Below are positions 1 through 8,583 of a stretch of DNA of 64,000 nt, in pieces. The translations under genes were made by a program, and so were the position numbers. Source of the DNA: Vreelandella andesensis (GTDB taxonomy: Bacteria; Pseudomonadota; Gammaproteobacteria; Pseudomonadales; Halomonadaceae); NCBI RefSeq assembly GCF_003989795.1, contig NZ_RZHG01000027.1:1-64000 (forward strand), read 5' to 3'. A model generated the notes under the pieces. That model saw nothing but the letters and a program-made list of their open reading frames with translations, was not told the origin of the DNA and did no database searches. Each line of letters starts with the position of its first letter. The stretch's first letter is position 1.

Positions 1-3000
1 GTCAACACCATGCGCATCATCAGTGATGACGACACGGTGGATGGTCTGAATGGTAATCCTGGCGGTGTGGGTGACAGTCAAGAATACAACCAGAGTGGCA
101 CCTTGCAGTTCTCAGCGGGTGCGGACGGTGGCACGGTTGCCTGGGATCTGGTCAACACCTCGGTTGACGATGACACCGCCGGAATCAGCTTCAGCGTTAA
201 TGACGATGGCACGCTGATTCTGACCCAACAGCAAGGTGATCAAGCTGTTGATATTGCTAAAGTCACGCTGAATGAGACCACGGGCGACTATGTATATACG
301 CAGACAGCGAACCTGCTGCATGTCGATGATGGCAAAAACGACGAGAATAACGCCGACTTTAAGCTTGGCTTTACCGTGACCGATGGTGATGGTGATACAG
401 CCGATGGCAAACTGACGTTGCGGATTGATGACGACACACCGGTAATTACCAGCCAGCAACTCAACCTGCTGAGCGAGTCGTTTGAAAACTTTGCCCCTAA
501 CCTGTCAGGTAATAACTGGACGGTTGTCGGTGAAGGCGGCGGCACCATCATTGGTAACAACGGTACCGAATGGTCTGTCAACGGCGCAGGTATCGAAATT
601 CAGTCCGGTAGCGTTGGTGGTGCCAGAGCCTCAGATGGCAATGTGCATGCTGAACTGGATGCCCATGACAGTAATCGTGACGGTGGTTTAACACTGACCG
701 TTTTGTCGACAGACGTTGATTTACCGACTTCAGAAGCGACCTTGACCTTTGATTTCCAACCTCGCCCGAGTGATGTGGATGGTAGTGATATGGCGGTTTC
801 GCTGGGTGGACAGACTGTTAACGTCAATGTTGATGGGGATGGTAATATCGATTTTGGCACTCTGCCAGACGGTGTTTCCGCGACGCAGTCTAGCGGCTCT
901 GATGGTTGGACATCCATCACCCTGACTTTCACTGGTCTGGATACTAGCAGTGCGCAAACACTGAGTTTTGAAGGAATTGGCTCTGCAAACACGCTGGGTG
1001 CTTACATCGATAATATCAATCTGAACGCTGTTTCCAGCCTGACGGTTGATGAATCTGCTCTGGCGGATGGCAACGGTGAAACCGGAGCTTCTACTGCAGC
1101 AAGCTTTGACTTCAGTGGCTTCTTCACTGGTGAGTTCGGTGCTGATGGTCCTGCTGGTGAAGCCAGTGAAAGCTACAGTCTGAGCCTCAGTGGTGAAGAT
1201 GTCGCTTCTGGTCTCTTTACAGTAGACAATACTGATACTGATTCAGGCGATGGTGATGGCTACGGTCAGGGCACAGAAATTGTACTTAACGAAGTCAATG
1301 GTGAAATTGTCGGCTCAGCCGGTGGTGACAATTACTTTACTATTAGCGTTAATGACGACGGTGAAGTGACGCTGACGCAGTTGGATAACGTCTGGCATGC
1401 CGATAACACAAACCCTGACGATAGCCAGGGTATGGTGTTGGATGCTGAGCTTTTGAGCCTGGTTAAAACTATCACAGATGCTGACGGCGACAGCACCAGC
1501 GCCACCATCGACCTGGGGGCGGGTGTGTTCAGCTTCCGTGATGACGCGCCAACCGCCCAAGACGACACCATCACCGTCAACATGAAAGGCAATGTCTTTA
1601 AGGATGGAGAGGTTAAAGATGTCACCGCTAACGATGACTTTGGTGCTGATGGCAAAGGCGGTGTCGTCGGGGTAGATGCTTCTGGAAATGTTACAGGTCA
1701 GTCGGCTGCAATAAACTCGGGTGTGGGTGACACGATTACAGGTGAGCATGGCTCGCTTGTTCTGAGATCTGATGGCACCTATACCTATACGCCGAATAAT
1801 GATATCGCACCAACTACCGAAGGCTTGGTTGATACCTTCTTCTATACCATTGTTGATGGTGATGGTGATTTCAGTACCGCCAAGCTGGCGATCAATATTG
1901 ATACCGCCCCTATCGCTGATCCTGTCAAGTCTTCAGCAAGTGTAGGTGAAGTGTCGTTTGAGTATTTTGATGGCAACGACACGACAATAATCAACCCGCT
2001 GCTTTCTCGTACGTTGAAGGTTGAAGGTCGCGTAGACCGTCTGGGTAACGGTGATTTTGAGACCACTCCAGAAGTTGCCGAACCCAATGGAGACCAGTCA
2101 ACCCCGTCTCTAGGTGGTGAAGACAATAATACGTCTGAAGAAAACCTGACCTTTACCCTCACGTCTTTGCCAAGCTACGGCACCTTGTATATTGATGTAG
2201 ATGGTAATGGAACGTTTGAAGTTGCTGAGGAGGACAATACATTCAGCACACAGTCGGATTTCTTCTGGGCATTCGATAGCAACGGTGTTGATGCGCTGGA
2301 TTCGAAAACTATTACTTTCACATCTGAATCATACGACACCACTGGTTCCGTCAAACTTCATGCCTATGATTACGGTTTTGTCGCTGGAGATTTGACCTTC
2401 CAGACTAGTGGGGTTGGGGTTGAAGCAGATTCTGGTTTTCAAAAAGAGGTACCAGATCAACTCGGCTATCGTGAGGGGCAAACTCAAACCATCATCATGG
2501 ACTTTGAGAACACGTCAACGGCTGCCAAGATTTTTGTTAACAACCTTGTTGCTGGAAAAGAAAGAGAAATCGGCAAGGTTGAAGCCTATCTTGATGGTAA
2601 ATCGGTTGATAGCTGGACGTTCAGCGGCTTCGGCAAGGACGCAGCAGACTTACCAGTGAGCAACGGAAGCTTCTCGCTGCCGGAAGGCATTGTCTTCGAT
2701 CAGCTACGCTTTACGGGAACAGGGCTTGCAGAGGGAGGCAAGGGAGCCTCTGATTCAGATGCAAGTGACTACTTCATTAAATCGATTGAGTTCAAGGAAT
2801 TGCCAGCCTCTGAGTTCACTTACTCTGTTACCGATCAAGCAGGTAATGAAAGTGATAAGGTTATTGTCGAAGTAAGTCTAGAATCACAAACAAATGTGCC
2901 AAGTGATCTAATAACTTCACCAACAATCGACACTATTATCGCCGGTGTTGCAGCTCATACTAGCGGTAATGGAAATACCGGAAACTATGCCAATAATGGC

Positions 3001-3879
3001 AATGGTGGCCGACTTAAAGATGGTGCCATGGAAGGTAGCAGTTCGACTAAAGGCGTGAATATTGATTCAGAGGGTTATTATGGTGTCGAGCATAATGGCA
3101 ATGGCAACGACAATATCTATAAAATTGATGGTAAAGAGGCTTTGTTGATTCAGACGGCAAAACCTCTGACAAGCATTACCTTTGCGATCAAGGGGGAGCT
3201 GAACGGTGCAACCTACTCACTCTTTGATAGCGACGATAAACGCATTGGCGACCCGGCGGAGGTCGACAGCGTAAATGGCCGCGTAAAGATCAGCAGTCAG
3301 GACTCTCCCTTTACTTACATCGCTTTCGATGGCAGTTCGAGTGACAAATCAGAATTTTCAGTTAAACCTATCGGTTACGAAACAGCGTTAGGTGATCAGT
3401 GGATAGAGGGAACGGATAATGATGATGAACTGCCTGGCGGACTTGAAGATGACATTCTGATCGAAGGCAACGACACTCTCATCGGTGGTGAAGGCAACGA
3501 TCTGCTCTTCGGTGGCCTCGGCGCTGACACCTTTAAGTGGGAGTTTGGTGACCAAGATACAGCTAACAATGAGGTGGCAGTCGATAAAGTGATGGACTTC
3601 AACCTTGGTGTGTTTGGTACTGATTCTGACGCAGATAGATTGGATATTGCTGACCTCCTTCAAGGTGAAGAGAATGCGGATTTAGATCAGTACATTTTTG
3701 CTGAGCAAGATGGAGATAATACTGTGCTGCATATCAAGTCAGATGGTGGAATATCTGAAAATGGTGGTAACGCAGATCAGCAGATTGTCCTGCAAAATGT
3801 GCAAATGCCAGAAGGCGTGAATTCATCGGAGTTTATCCAGTCGCTGCTGGAAAATGATCAACTGAAAATCGACCAATAA
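1..3879 (+). CDS. LapA-like giant RTX adhesin, C-terminal part (5' end outside window)
   Basis: The reading frame is open from base 1, so this is the tail (about 1,290 residues) of a much larger secreted protein. It is acidic, rich in Asp, Gly, Thr and Asn, and nearly free of Cys. It begins within a T1SS-143-type repeat ending in a DGDGDTADG and DDDTP motif near 385-440. Next comes a beta-sandwich-like segment (about 470-1030) resembling carbohydrate-binding modules, then VCBS/cadherin-like modules. RTX nonapeptide repeats at 3466-3540 (GNDTLIGGEGNDLLFGG and GADTF) are followed by a type I secretion C-terminus ending in Gln. Such adhesins leave through a LapBCE-type exporter (not in the window) and stay anchored at the outer membrane until LapG cuts near the N-terminus. 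The nearby lapD and lapG support this assignment. The N-terminal retention module and cleavage site cannot be seen here. Confidence 0.88.
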   Translation, partial: VNTMRIISDDDTVDGLNGNPGGVGDSQEYNQSGTLQFSAGADGGTVAWDLVNTSVDDDTAGISFSVNDDGTLILTQQQGDQAVDIAKVTLNETTGDYVYTQTANLLHVDDGKNDENNADFKLGFTVTDGDGDTADGKLTLRIDDDTPVITSQQLNLLSESFENFAPNLSGNNWTVVGEGGGTIIGNNGTEWSVNGAGIEIQSGSVGGARASDGNVHAELDAHDSNRDGGLTLTVLSTDVDLPTSEATLTFDFQPRPSDVDGSDMAVSLGGQTVNVNVDGDGNIDFGTLPDGVSATQSSGSDGWTSITLTFTGLDTSSAQTLSFEGIGSANTLGAYIDNINLNAVSSLTVDESALADGNGETGASTAASFDFSGFFTGEFGADGPAGEASESYSLSLSGEDVASGLFTVDNTDTDSGDGDGYGQGTEIVLNEVNGEIVGSAGGDNYFTISVNDDGEVTLTQLDNVWHADNTNPDDSQGMVLDAELLSLVKTITDADGDSTSATIDLGAGVFSFRDDAPTAQDDTITVNMKGNVFKDGEVKDVTANDDFGADGKGGVVGVDASGNVTGQSAAINSGVGDTITGEHGSLVLRSDGTYTYTPNNDIAPTTEGLVDTFFYTIVDGDGDFSTAKLAINIDTAPIADPVKSSASVGEVSFEYFDGNDTTIINPLLSRTLKVEGRVDRLGNGDFETTPEVAEPNGDQSTPSLGGEDNNTSEENLTFTLTSLPSYGTLYIDVDGNGTFEVAEEDNTFSTQSDFFWAFDSNGVDALDSKTITFTSESYDTTGSVKLHAYDYGFVAGDLTFQTSGVGVEADSGFQKEVPDQLGYREGQTQTIIMDFENTSTAAKIFVNNLVAGKEREIGKVEAYLDGKSVDSWTFSGFGKDAADLPVSNGSFSLPEGIVFDQLRFTGTGLAEGGKGASDSDASDYFIKSIEFKELPASEFTYSVTDQAGNESDKVIVEVSLESQTNVPSDLITSPTIDTIIAGVAAHTSGNGNTGNYANNGNGGRLKDGAMEGSSSTKGVNIDSEGYYGVEHNGNGNDNIYKIDGKEALLIQTAKPLTSITFAIKGELNGATYSLFDSDDKRIGDPAEVDSVNGRVKISSQDSPFTYIAFDGSSSDKSEFSVKPIGYETALGDQWIEGTDNDDELPGGLEDDILIEGNDTLIGGEGNDLLFGGLGADTFKWEFGDQDTANNEVAVDKVMDFNLGVFGTDSDADRLDIADLLQGEENADLDQYIFAEQDGDNTVLHIKSDGGISENGGNADQQIVLQNVQMPEGVNSSEFIQSLLENDQLKIDQ

Positions 3880-3896
3880 CCTCTACCCACTCAAAT

Positions 3897-3920
3897 AGGC
3901 CGCCTACGGGCGGCCTTGTT
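3897..3920 (+). terminator. Rho-independent-like terminator after the adhesin gene
   Basis: An 8-bp perfect stem AGGCCGCC/GGCGGCCT closes on a TACG tetraloop 18 bases after the stop codon and is followed by TTGTTGT. The T tract is weak, so termination may be partial. Confidence 0.7.
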
Positions 3921-3980
3921 GTATCCAAGGTCGAGTTACGTTCAGCGACACGTAAGTTTTTATTTACAGAGGAAGCCGCG

Positions 3981-4301
3981 ATGCTTTACATCAAACGCAA
4001 TACCCAAGGTGAGATCGTGATGCTCAGCAAGGAACCAACGTCTGAGTGCAGCGAAACGATCGCCCCTGATGCTCCTGAGGTGTTAGCGTTTCTTGCTGAC
4101 CAACCCGGGTCTTCATCGCACTTTATTGCGTCTGACTTAGCGTTTGTCAGGGTCGTCGAGGATATTTTGGAGGTGTTGCTGGACAAAGGAATCATCACGT
4201 TTACTGACCTGCCGGAAGCTGCGCAGGCCAAAGTAATGGAGCGTAAGTCGTTGCGTTCAAAAAATGATGTGGGTTTACTAGGGGACGACGACACAATTTA
4301 A
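3981..4301 (+). CDS. Small conserved protein of unknown function next to lapD
   Basis: This 106-residue soluble acidic protein has no signal peptide, no membrane segment and no cysteine pair beyond one Cys near the N-terminus. A GAGGAAG ribosome site precedes the ATG. From memory, similar short proteins starting MLYxKR occur in pseudomonads and are sometimes mislabelled as tryptophan synthase beta-like; nothing in the sequence supports an enzyme. It lies between the adhesin terminator and the convergent lapD gene, with only 25 bases between the two stop codons. A role in the Lap system would be guesswork based on position. Confidence 0.75.
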   Translation: MLYIKRNTQGEIVMLSKEPTSECSETIAPDAPEVLAFLADQPGSSSHFIASDLAFVRVVEDILEVLLDKGIITFTDLPEAAQAKVMERKSLRSKNDVGLLGDDDTI

Positions 4302-4326
4302 GTTCGCCGTCATTGGCGCCTATACG

Positions 4327-6231
4327 TTAGAGATGCACGCCTGGGCCGGTGGCTCCGTCAACGCCTACGTTGAAAAGGCTTTCCAATTCGGCCTGCTCAG
4401 TAACGCCTTCCGCAATCACTTGAATGCCTAAGGAGTGGCATAAGGTGGCCATTCCTCGCACGATGGTTTGCTGTTCATGAGAGGTATGAATCCCACCAAT
4501 CAAGCTGCCGTCTATTTTTAGGTAGGCAAGCCCAATGTCGTGTAAATCGGCAAGCTTGGTAAATTCTGCCCCTACATGTTCAATCCCAAACTGACAACCT
4601 AACGGCCTTAGCGCACTACATAACCCGCGAAGGCTGCCGATAGCGTGCGTGTTCAACAGGGCGGGCACTTCAAAGCATAGCTGTTTGGCAAGTTGGGGTT
4701 GTTTTTCGAGCAGCATTCTTAACTCAATCACAAATTGGGCGTTGGTAATTGATGCAATCGAAAGGTTGATGCCAATGATGTGTGCTGGGTTGCCAGCGAG
4801 TTGTTCAAGCGCTTTCTTAACCACGGCAATATCTAATGCTGGTTCTAAGTGGAAACGCGAGATCCAGGGAATAAACATGCCCGCGGTTTGCCAGTGATTG
4901 GCAAGTTCCAAGCGCGCTGGGCATTCGTAGTGGAGTACGTTGTTATGGGCATCGACAACCGGAAAATAAGCGAGCTGAGGCCCTAGCGTAATGGCGCTAT
5001 TCAGCGCTGAACGCCAGTCGGCATGGTTGCCAAACAGAGAGTTATGTCGGTGCTCGCGAGCAACGATCGTGGTGTGGGCGCTCGCGCTTTCGGCTTCCGC
5101 CAGAGCGTCATCTAGGGTAGCCATTAATTCGCCACGATTATCTTGAGGCGTGTAGGCAACCACGGCGGCTGGTAAGCGAATGCCTGTACCCGGCGCTTTC
5201 AGCACGATTGTTTCCAGTGCTTGGCGAAGGCGAGGTATCAGTGCTTGAGTATCCTCTTCTAACGGCAACATGAGTATAAAATCGCTGCCGTTCAAGCGCC
5301 CAACCAATGCTTCTTGTTGCGTGGGGGCTAGCTGAGAGAGTTGTGCGACTAACTCACTTAGTAGCTGATCGGTAGCTTGATGGCCTAGCTGTTCATTAAG
5401 TGTTTCAAGTGACTCGACTCGGGTCATTATCATCAGCCCTGTGGCGCGGGCGTCTTCACTACCCAGTAATGATGACAAGCGGCCCATAAACACGTCGCGA
5501 TTGAGTGCCCCAGTGACGCGATCATGCTGCAGATGGCGACGTAACTCATCCAGCTTTTGGCTTTCCTGGCTGAGCATTTGGCGCACATTCGCCGACAAAA
5601 CGTTCATTGCCTGGGCTACTTCACGTAGCTCTAATGTGCGGGGTTCTTTAATGGTGGTAAACCGCCGGGCACTGATGTCTTTTGCTTGGGCGACAACCCG
5701 CACCAGCGGATGCTTGATACCGCGCACAACCACCGTCGCGATGGCAAGGCTGATAGCGCCGGCTAGCAAGAACCAGCCGGCAAGCTCAAGCATAATGCGC
5801 CACAACGAGGCATAGGCGAAGCTGTGCTGGCTTTCGAGTTCAAGCGTGCCGAATTGACGCCAGCCGTCTTGAATAGTGGCCATGCCGACCGGAACATCGA
5901 AGTGAATAATATTGCGGAACCACGCGGGCACGTCGCCACGGTATTCGCTGGCTGAACGCTCAAGGAGTACTTGGCCTTCGGTGTCTCGTAGGGTAATGCG
6001 GCGATAATAGCCGGTATCAAACTGCGCTGAAATTAACAGCTCCAGCGTTACCACATCTTTTTCGAGCTGGCTCATGGAAAGTGCCAGTGCGGTGGCATTG
6101 TCTTCATTTTTAATGCGCACTTCCTGCTCGATATAGTCGCGGCCCGAGGTGATGCTGATCGCAAGGCTGCCGATAAACGAAAGCAATAACAGCGCAATAA
6201 TGACCAGCCAGAGCTGTTTAATCAGCGACAT
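4327..6231 (-). CDS. lapD: LapD-type c-di-GMP receptor (degenerate GGDEF-EAL, inner membrane)
   Basis: The 634-residue protein has a membrane helix at about 6-28, a periplasmic LapD/MoxY-type domain (30-145), a second helix (about 147-170), a HAMP segment (170-225), a GGDEF domain and an EAL domain. The GGDEF signature is degenerate (NGSDF, 314-318) and EAL is replaced by ECP (436-438), so catalysis is unlikely and c-di-GMP binding is the expected role. In this family, c-di-GMP binding in the cytoplasm makes the periplasmic domain hold LapG and so spares the adhesin. Trp124 in a Gly-Trp pair falls where LapD proteins carry the Trp that contacts LapG. An AAGAGGA ribosome site precedes the ATG. 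It follows lapG with 14 bases between them, so they probably form one operon. Confidence 0.9.
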   Translation of the reverse strand: MSLIKQLWLVIIALLLLSFIGSLAISITSGRDYIEQEVRIKNEDNATALALSMSQLEKDVVTLELLISAQFDTGYYRRITLRDTEGQVLLERSASEYRGDVPAWFRNIIHFDVPVGMATIQDGWRQFGTLELESQHSFAYASLWRIMLELAGWFLLAGAISLAIATVVVRGIKHPLVRVVAQAKDISARRFTTIKEPRTLELREVAQAMNVLSANVRQMLSQESQKLDELRRHLQHDRVTGALNRDVFMGRLSSLLGSEDARATGLMIMTRVESLETLNEQLGHQATDQLLSELVAQLSQLAPTQQEALVGRLNGSDFILMLPLEEDTQALIPRLRQALETIVLKAPGTGIRLPAAVVAYTPQDNRGELMATLDDALAEAESASAHTTIVAREHRHNSLFGNHADWRSALNSAITLGPQLAYFPVVDAHNNVLHYECPARLELANHWQTAGMFIPWISRFHLEPALDIAVVKKALEQLAGNPAHIIGINLSIASITNAQFVIELRMLLEKQPQLAKQLCFEVPALLNTHAIGSLRGLCSALRPLGCQFGIEHVGAEFTKLADLHDIGLAYLKIDGSLIGGIHTSHEQQTIVRGMATLCHSLGIQVIAEGVTEQAELESLFNVGVDGATGPGVHL

Positions 6232-6245
6232 AGTGCCTAATCCTC

Positions 6246-6959
6246 TTAAATAAAACCTTGTGATTGCATACGTTCAACGACATTGCGCCAGCGTGATAGC
6301 CGCGCTAGCGGGTCGGCGCGTGATTGCGTTGTGCCACCAGCCCAAAGGCCTTCGCTATTAAAACTGAAAACCGGGTCTAGGTCGGTGCGTTGAGAAGCCG
6401 GGGAAATAGAAGGGGCAATGTTATCAAGTACCAACGGCTCGGCGCTGGGCGTTGAATAGTAGCCAAGCACCATGTGTGCCTGGGTAATTTGGCTGCGGCC
6501 AATGCGCGCGCGAACATAGATCATTCGCAGACGTTCACCAGGAACATCGAGCTGCTTCAACGTGATGTACTTAGCGATAGAGTAATCTTCACAATCGCCT
6601 TGTGCTTTACCCATGGCTTCAAGAGGTGTCGCCCAGAAGTCCTCTTGTCCCCAGACACGAATATCGTCAACCCAGCGTATTCGACGGTTAAAGAAGTCGT
6701 TTACCTCGCGCAGTTGCGTTTGCACCTCTTGCCCACGCAAGCGTTCCAACATGGCAAACCACTCGTCTAAAACAGCAAGCCCACGTTGGCCATACTGTTG
6801 TTGCATGCTTTGCCGTAAACGTTGGGGGTTAAAGGCGGTTGCGGGTAAGGCGTGAAAGCCTAGTCCTGCGCCCAGCACAGTCGCGCCGACAGCCGTTAAA
6901 AACTGTCGACGCGAAAGGTGTTTATGTGGGGAGCGGGAAGAGGCAGGCATAAGCGCCAT
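6246..6959 (-). CDS. lapG: LapG-type periplasmic cysteine protease
   Basis: This belongs to the bacterial transglutaminase-like cysteine protease family (about 237 residues). The catalytic triad is visible: Cys in GDCEDY (residue 123 from this start), His in QAHMV (162) and Asp in LVLDN (179). It should cleave the LapA-type adhesin near its N-terminus when c-di-GMP is low, and be sequestered by LapD when c-di-GMP is high. The N-terminus carries SRRQFLTAVGA followed by a hydrophobic stretch, which looks like a twin-arginine export signal. The start is uncertain: a TTG at 6965 and ATGs at 6959 and 6950 are in frame, none with a clear ribosome site. The gene lies directly upstream of lapD. Confidence 0.9.
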   Translation of the reverse strand: MALMPASSRSPHKHLSRRQFLTAVGATVLGAGLGFHALPATAFNPQRLRQSMQQQYGQRGLAVLDEWFAMLERLRGQEVQTQLREVNDFFNRRIRWVDDIRVWGQEDFWATPLEAMGKAQGDCEDYSIAKYITLKQLDVPGERLRMIYVRARIGRSQITQAHMVLGYYSTPSAEPLVLDNIAPSISPASQRTDLDPVFSFNSEGLWAGGTTQSRADPLARLSRWRNVVERMQSQGFI

Positions 6960-7079
6960 GAGCAATAGTTAATAAGCGTTAAGCCTACAAGCTACTACAC
7001 AGAAGTGCTATCTCTGCTTAGTAATATCTCATCATTAAAACGTACCAGCAGTAAGCGACAAAGTAGGGTTGTCGTCGTC

Positions 7080-7751
7080 TTATTTAAGGGATGCTTGAAA
7101 TACGTTGTCGAGCAGTGGCTCTAGAGCTGGCCAGACGTTGTCTAAAATGATCGGCTGTGCCTCGGCGGTAGGGTGAATGCCGTCGTTTTGCATCAGCTGC
7201 TCATTCAGCGCTATGTCTTCCAACAAGAAAGGGACGAGAGGAACGTCATACTCATCCGCCAGCGAATGGAACACGCCTGTGAAGGCGTCACGGTAGGCTT
7301 GGCCGTAGTTGGGTGGAATATCAATGCCGAGAAGCAGTACATCTGCGCCTGCCTGTTGGCTTTGCTCAATCATGTTGGCTAGATTGGAGCGCATTTGCGT
7401 AGGCGGGAGACCGCGTAATCCATCGTTGCCGCCGAGTTCTAACAGAACGATATCAGGCTGTCGCTGTCCGATAATGTTAGCTAATCGTTGTGCGCCGCCG
7501 GACGTCGTTTCACCGCTGATACTGGCATTGATAACCTGGGCTTCATTTTCTAACCGCTCAGCCAATAGCGTGACCCAGCCCAATTCCTGCTCTATGCCAT
7601 AAGCGGCACTGAGACTATCGCCCATGACTAAAAGAGTGGGCCGTTGGTCTGCGTTGAGTGAAGACGCGCTAAAGATGACTACCAGTGCCAGCAACCCTCC
7701 GGTTACCATGCGGTTCAGTCTTTGCCACGTTACAGGGATGCCTTGCTTCAT
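7080..7751 (-). CDS. tesA: Periplasmic GDSL esterase / thioesterase I (TesA family)
   Basis: This 223-residue SGNH hydrolase has a signal peptide (residues 1 to about 34). The family blocks are present: GDSLS with nucleophile Ser46, the ISGETT block with Gly80, GGND with Asn109, and DGIHP with Asp190 and His193. TesA enzymes hydrolyse acyl thioesters, aryl esters and lysophospholipids in the periplasm. It is divergent from the ABC genes, the same arrangement as tesA and ybbA-ybbP in E. coli. The ATG overlaps the divergent neighbour's ATG within a single CATG tetranucleotide. Confidence 0.93.
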   Translation of the reverse strand: MKQGIPVTWQRLNRMVTGGLLALVVIFSASSLNADQRPTLLVMGDSLSAAYGIEQELGWVTLLAERLENEAQVINASISGETTSGGAQRLANIIGQRQPDIVLLELGGNDGLRGLPPTQMRSNLANMIEQSQQAGADVLLLGIDIPPNYGQAYRDAFTGVFHSLADEYDVPLVPFLLEDIALNEQLMQNDGIHPTAEAQPIILDNVWPALEPLLDNVFQASLK

Positions 7752-8583
7752 GTCTTACTCCTCTGATCCAAAAGCCAATTTGGACCCAACAGCTAATTTG
7801 CCTACCGATGATGCTTCTTTGCATCAGCCCACCACCGACACCATTACTGCCAGTAAGGTTCCTCACAAGCAAGCTCACCAGCCAGTACTACATGCTGAAA
7901 AGCTATCAAAGCAGGTGAGAAGCGGAGAGCGTTCGCTGACTATCTTACACGACCTTTCGCTCAGCGTGGCAGCGGGAGAAAGTGTTGCCATTCTTGGTAA
8001 AAGTGGGGCTGGTAAATCGACCCTGTTGGGGCTGCTGGCCGGATTGGATACGCCCAGTGATGGTGAACTCATGCTGTTTGGCCAGTCGTTAAGTCAAATG
8101 GATGAAGATGGGCGTGCCGCTTTACGTGCTGGCAGAGTCGGTTTTGTATTTCAAAACTTTCAGCTGCTACCGACCTTGAGCGCACTTGAAAATGTGCTGT
8201 TGCCGCTTGAGCTTTCACCCAGGGCAGGAGAGACACAAACGGCAGCGAAATGGCTGGAGCGAGTAGGGCTTGGTGAGCGTACAGAGCATCTGCCTAAGCA
8301 GCTTTCGGGAGGCGAGCAGCAGCGTGTTGCCATTGCACGGGCGTTTGTTACCGACCCTGAATTGGTTTTTGCTGACGAACCAACGGGGAATCTTGACCCT
8401 GATACAGGTGCACAGATTATCGACCTGCTTTTCACATTGAATCGTGAAGCGGGCACCACGCTTATCCTTGTTACTCATGATCACGCACTGGCGCGCCGCT
8501 GCGACCGATGCTTACGCCTTACTAATGGGCAGTTGGTGCCCTTTGAACCATCAGCTGCGGTCAGCGGGGGTGGCGATGAGTGA
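7750..8583 (+). CDS. ybbA: ABC transporter ATP-binding protein (YbbA/LolD-like)
   Basis: The 277-residue ATPase has Walker A GKSGAGKST (83-91), signature LSGGEQ (185-190), Walker B LVFADE (205-210) and switch His243. It belongs to the MacB/LolD branch that serves FtsX-like permeases. From the chosen ATG it carries a hydrophilic extension of about 48 residues before the ATPase fold. A later start is possible, but no ATG or GTG lies between there and the core with a good ribosome site. It overlaps the permease gene by 8 bases, so the two are almost certainly co-translated. The substrate is unknown. Confidence 0.9.
   Translation: MSYSSDPKANLDPTANLPTDDASLHQPTTDTITASKVPHKQAHQPVLHAEKLSKQVRSGERSLTILHDLSLSVAAGESVAILGKSGAGKSTLLGLLAGLDTPSDGELMLFGQSLSQMDEDGRAALRAGRVGFVFQNFQLLPTLSALENVLLPLELSPRAGETQTAAKWLERVGLGERTEHLPKQLSGGEQQRVAIARAFVTDPELVFADEPTGNLDPDTGAQIIDLLFTLNREAGTTLILVTHDHALARRCDRCLRLTNGQLVPFEPSAAVSGGGDE

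Noticed and set aside
600..992. Long open frames on the minus strand inside the adhesin gene (also 1315-1749 and 3388-3663)
   Set aside because: They lie opposite a well-supported coding frame, lack ribosome sites and show composition typical of antisense shadows of repeat-rich coding sequence.
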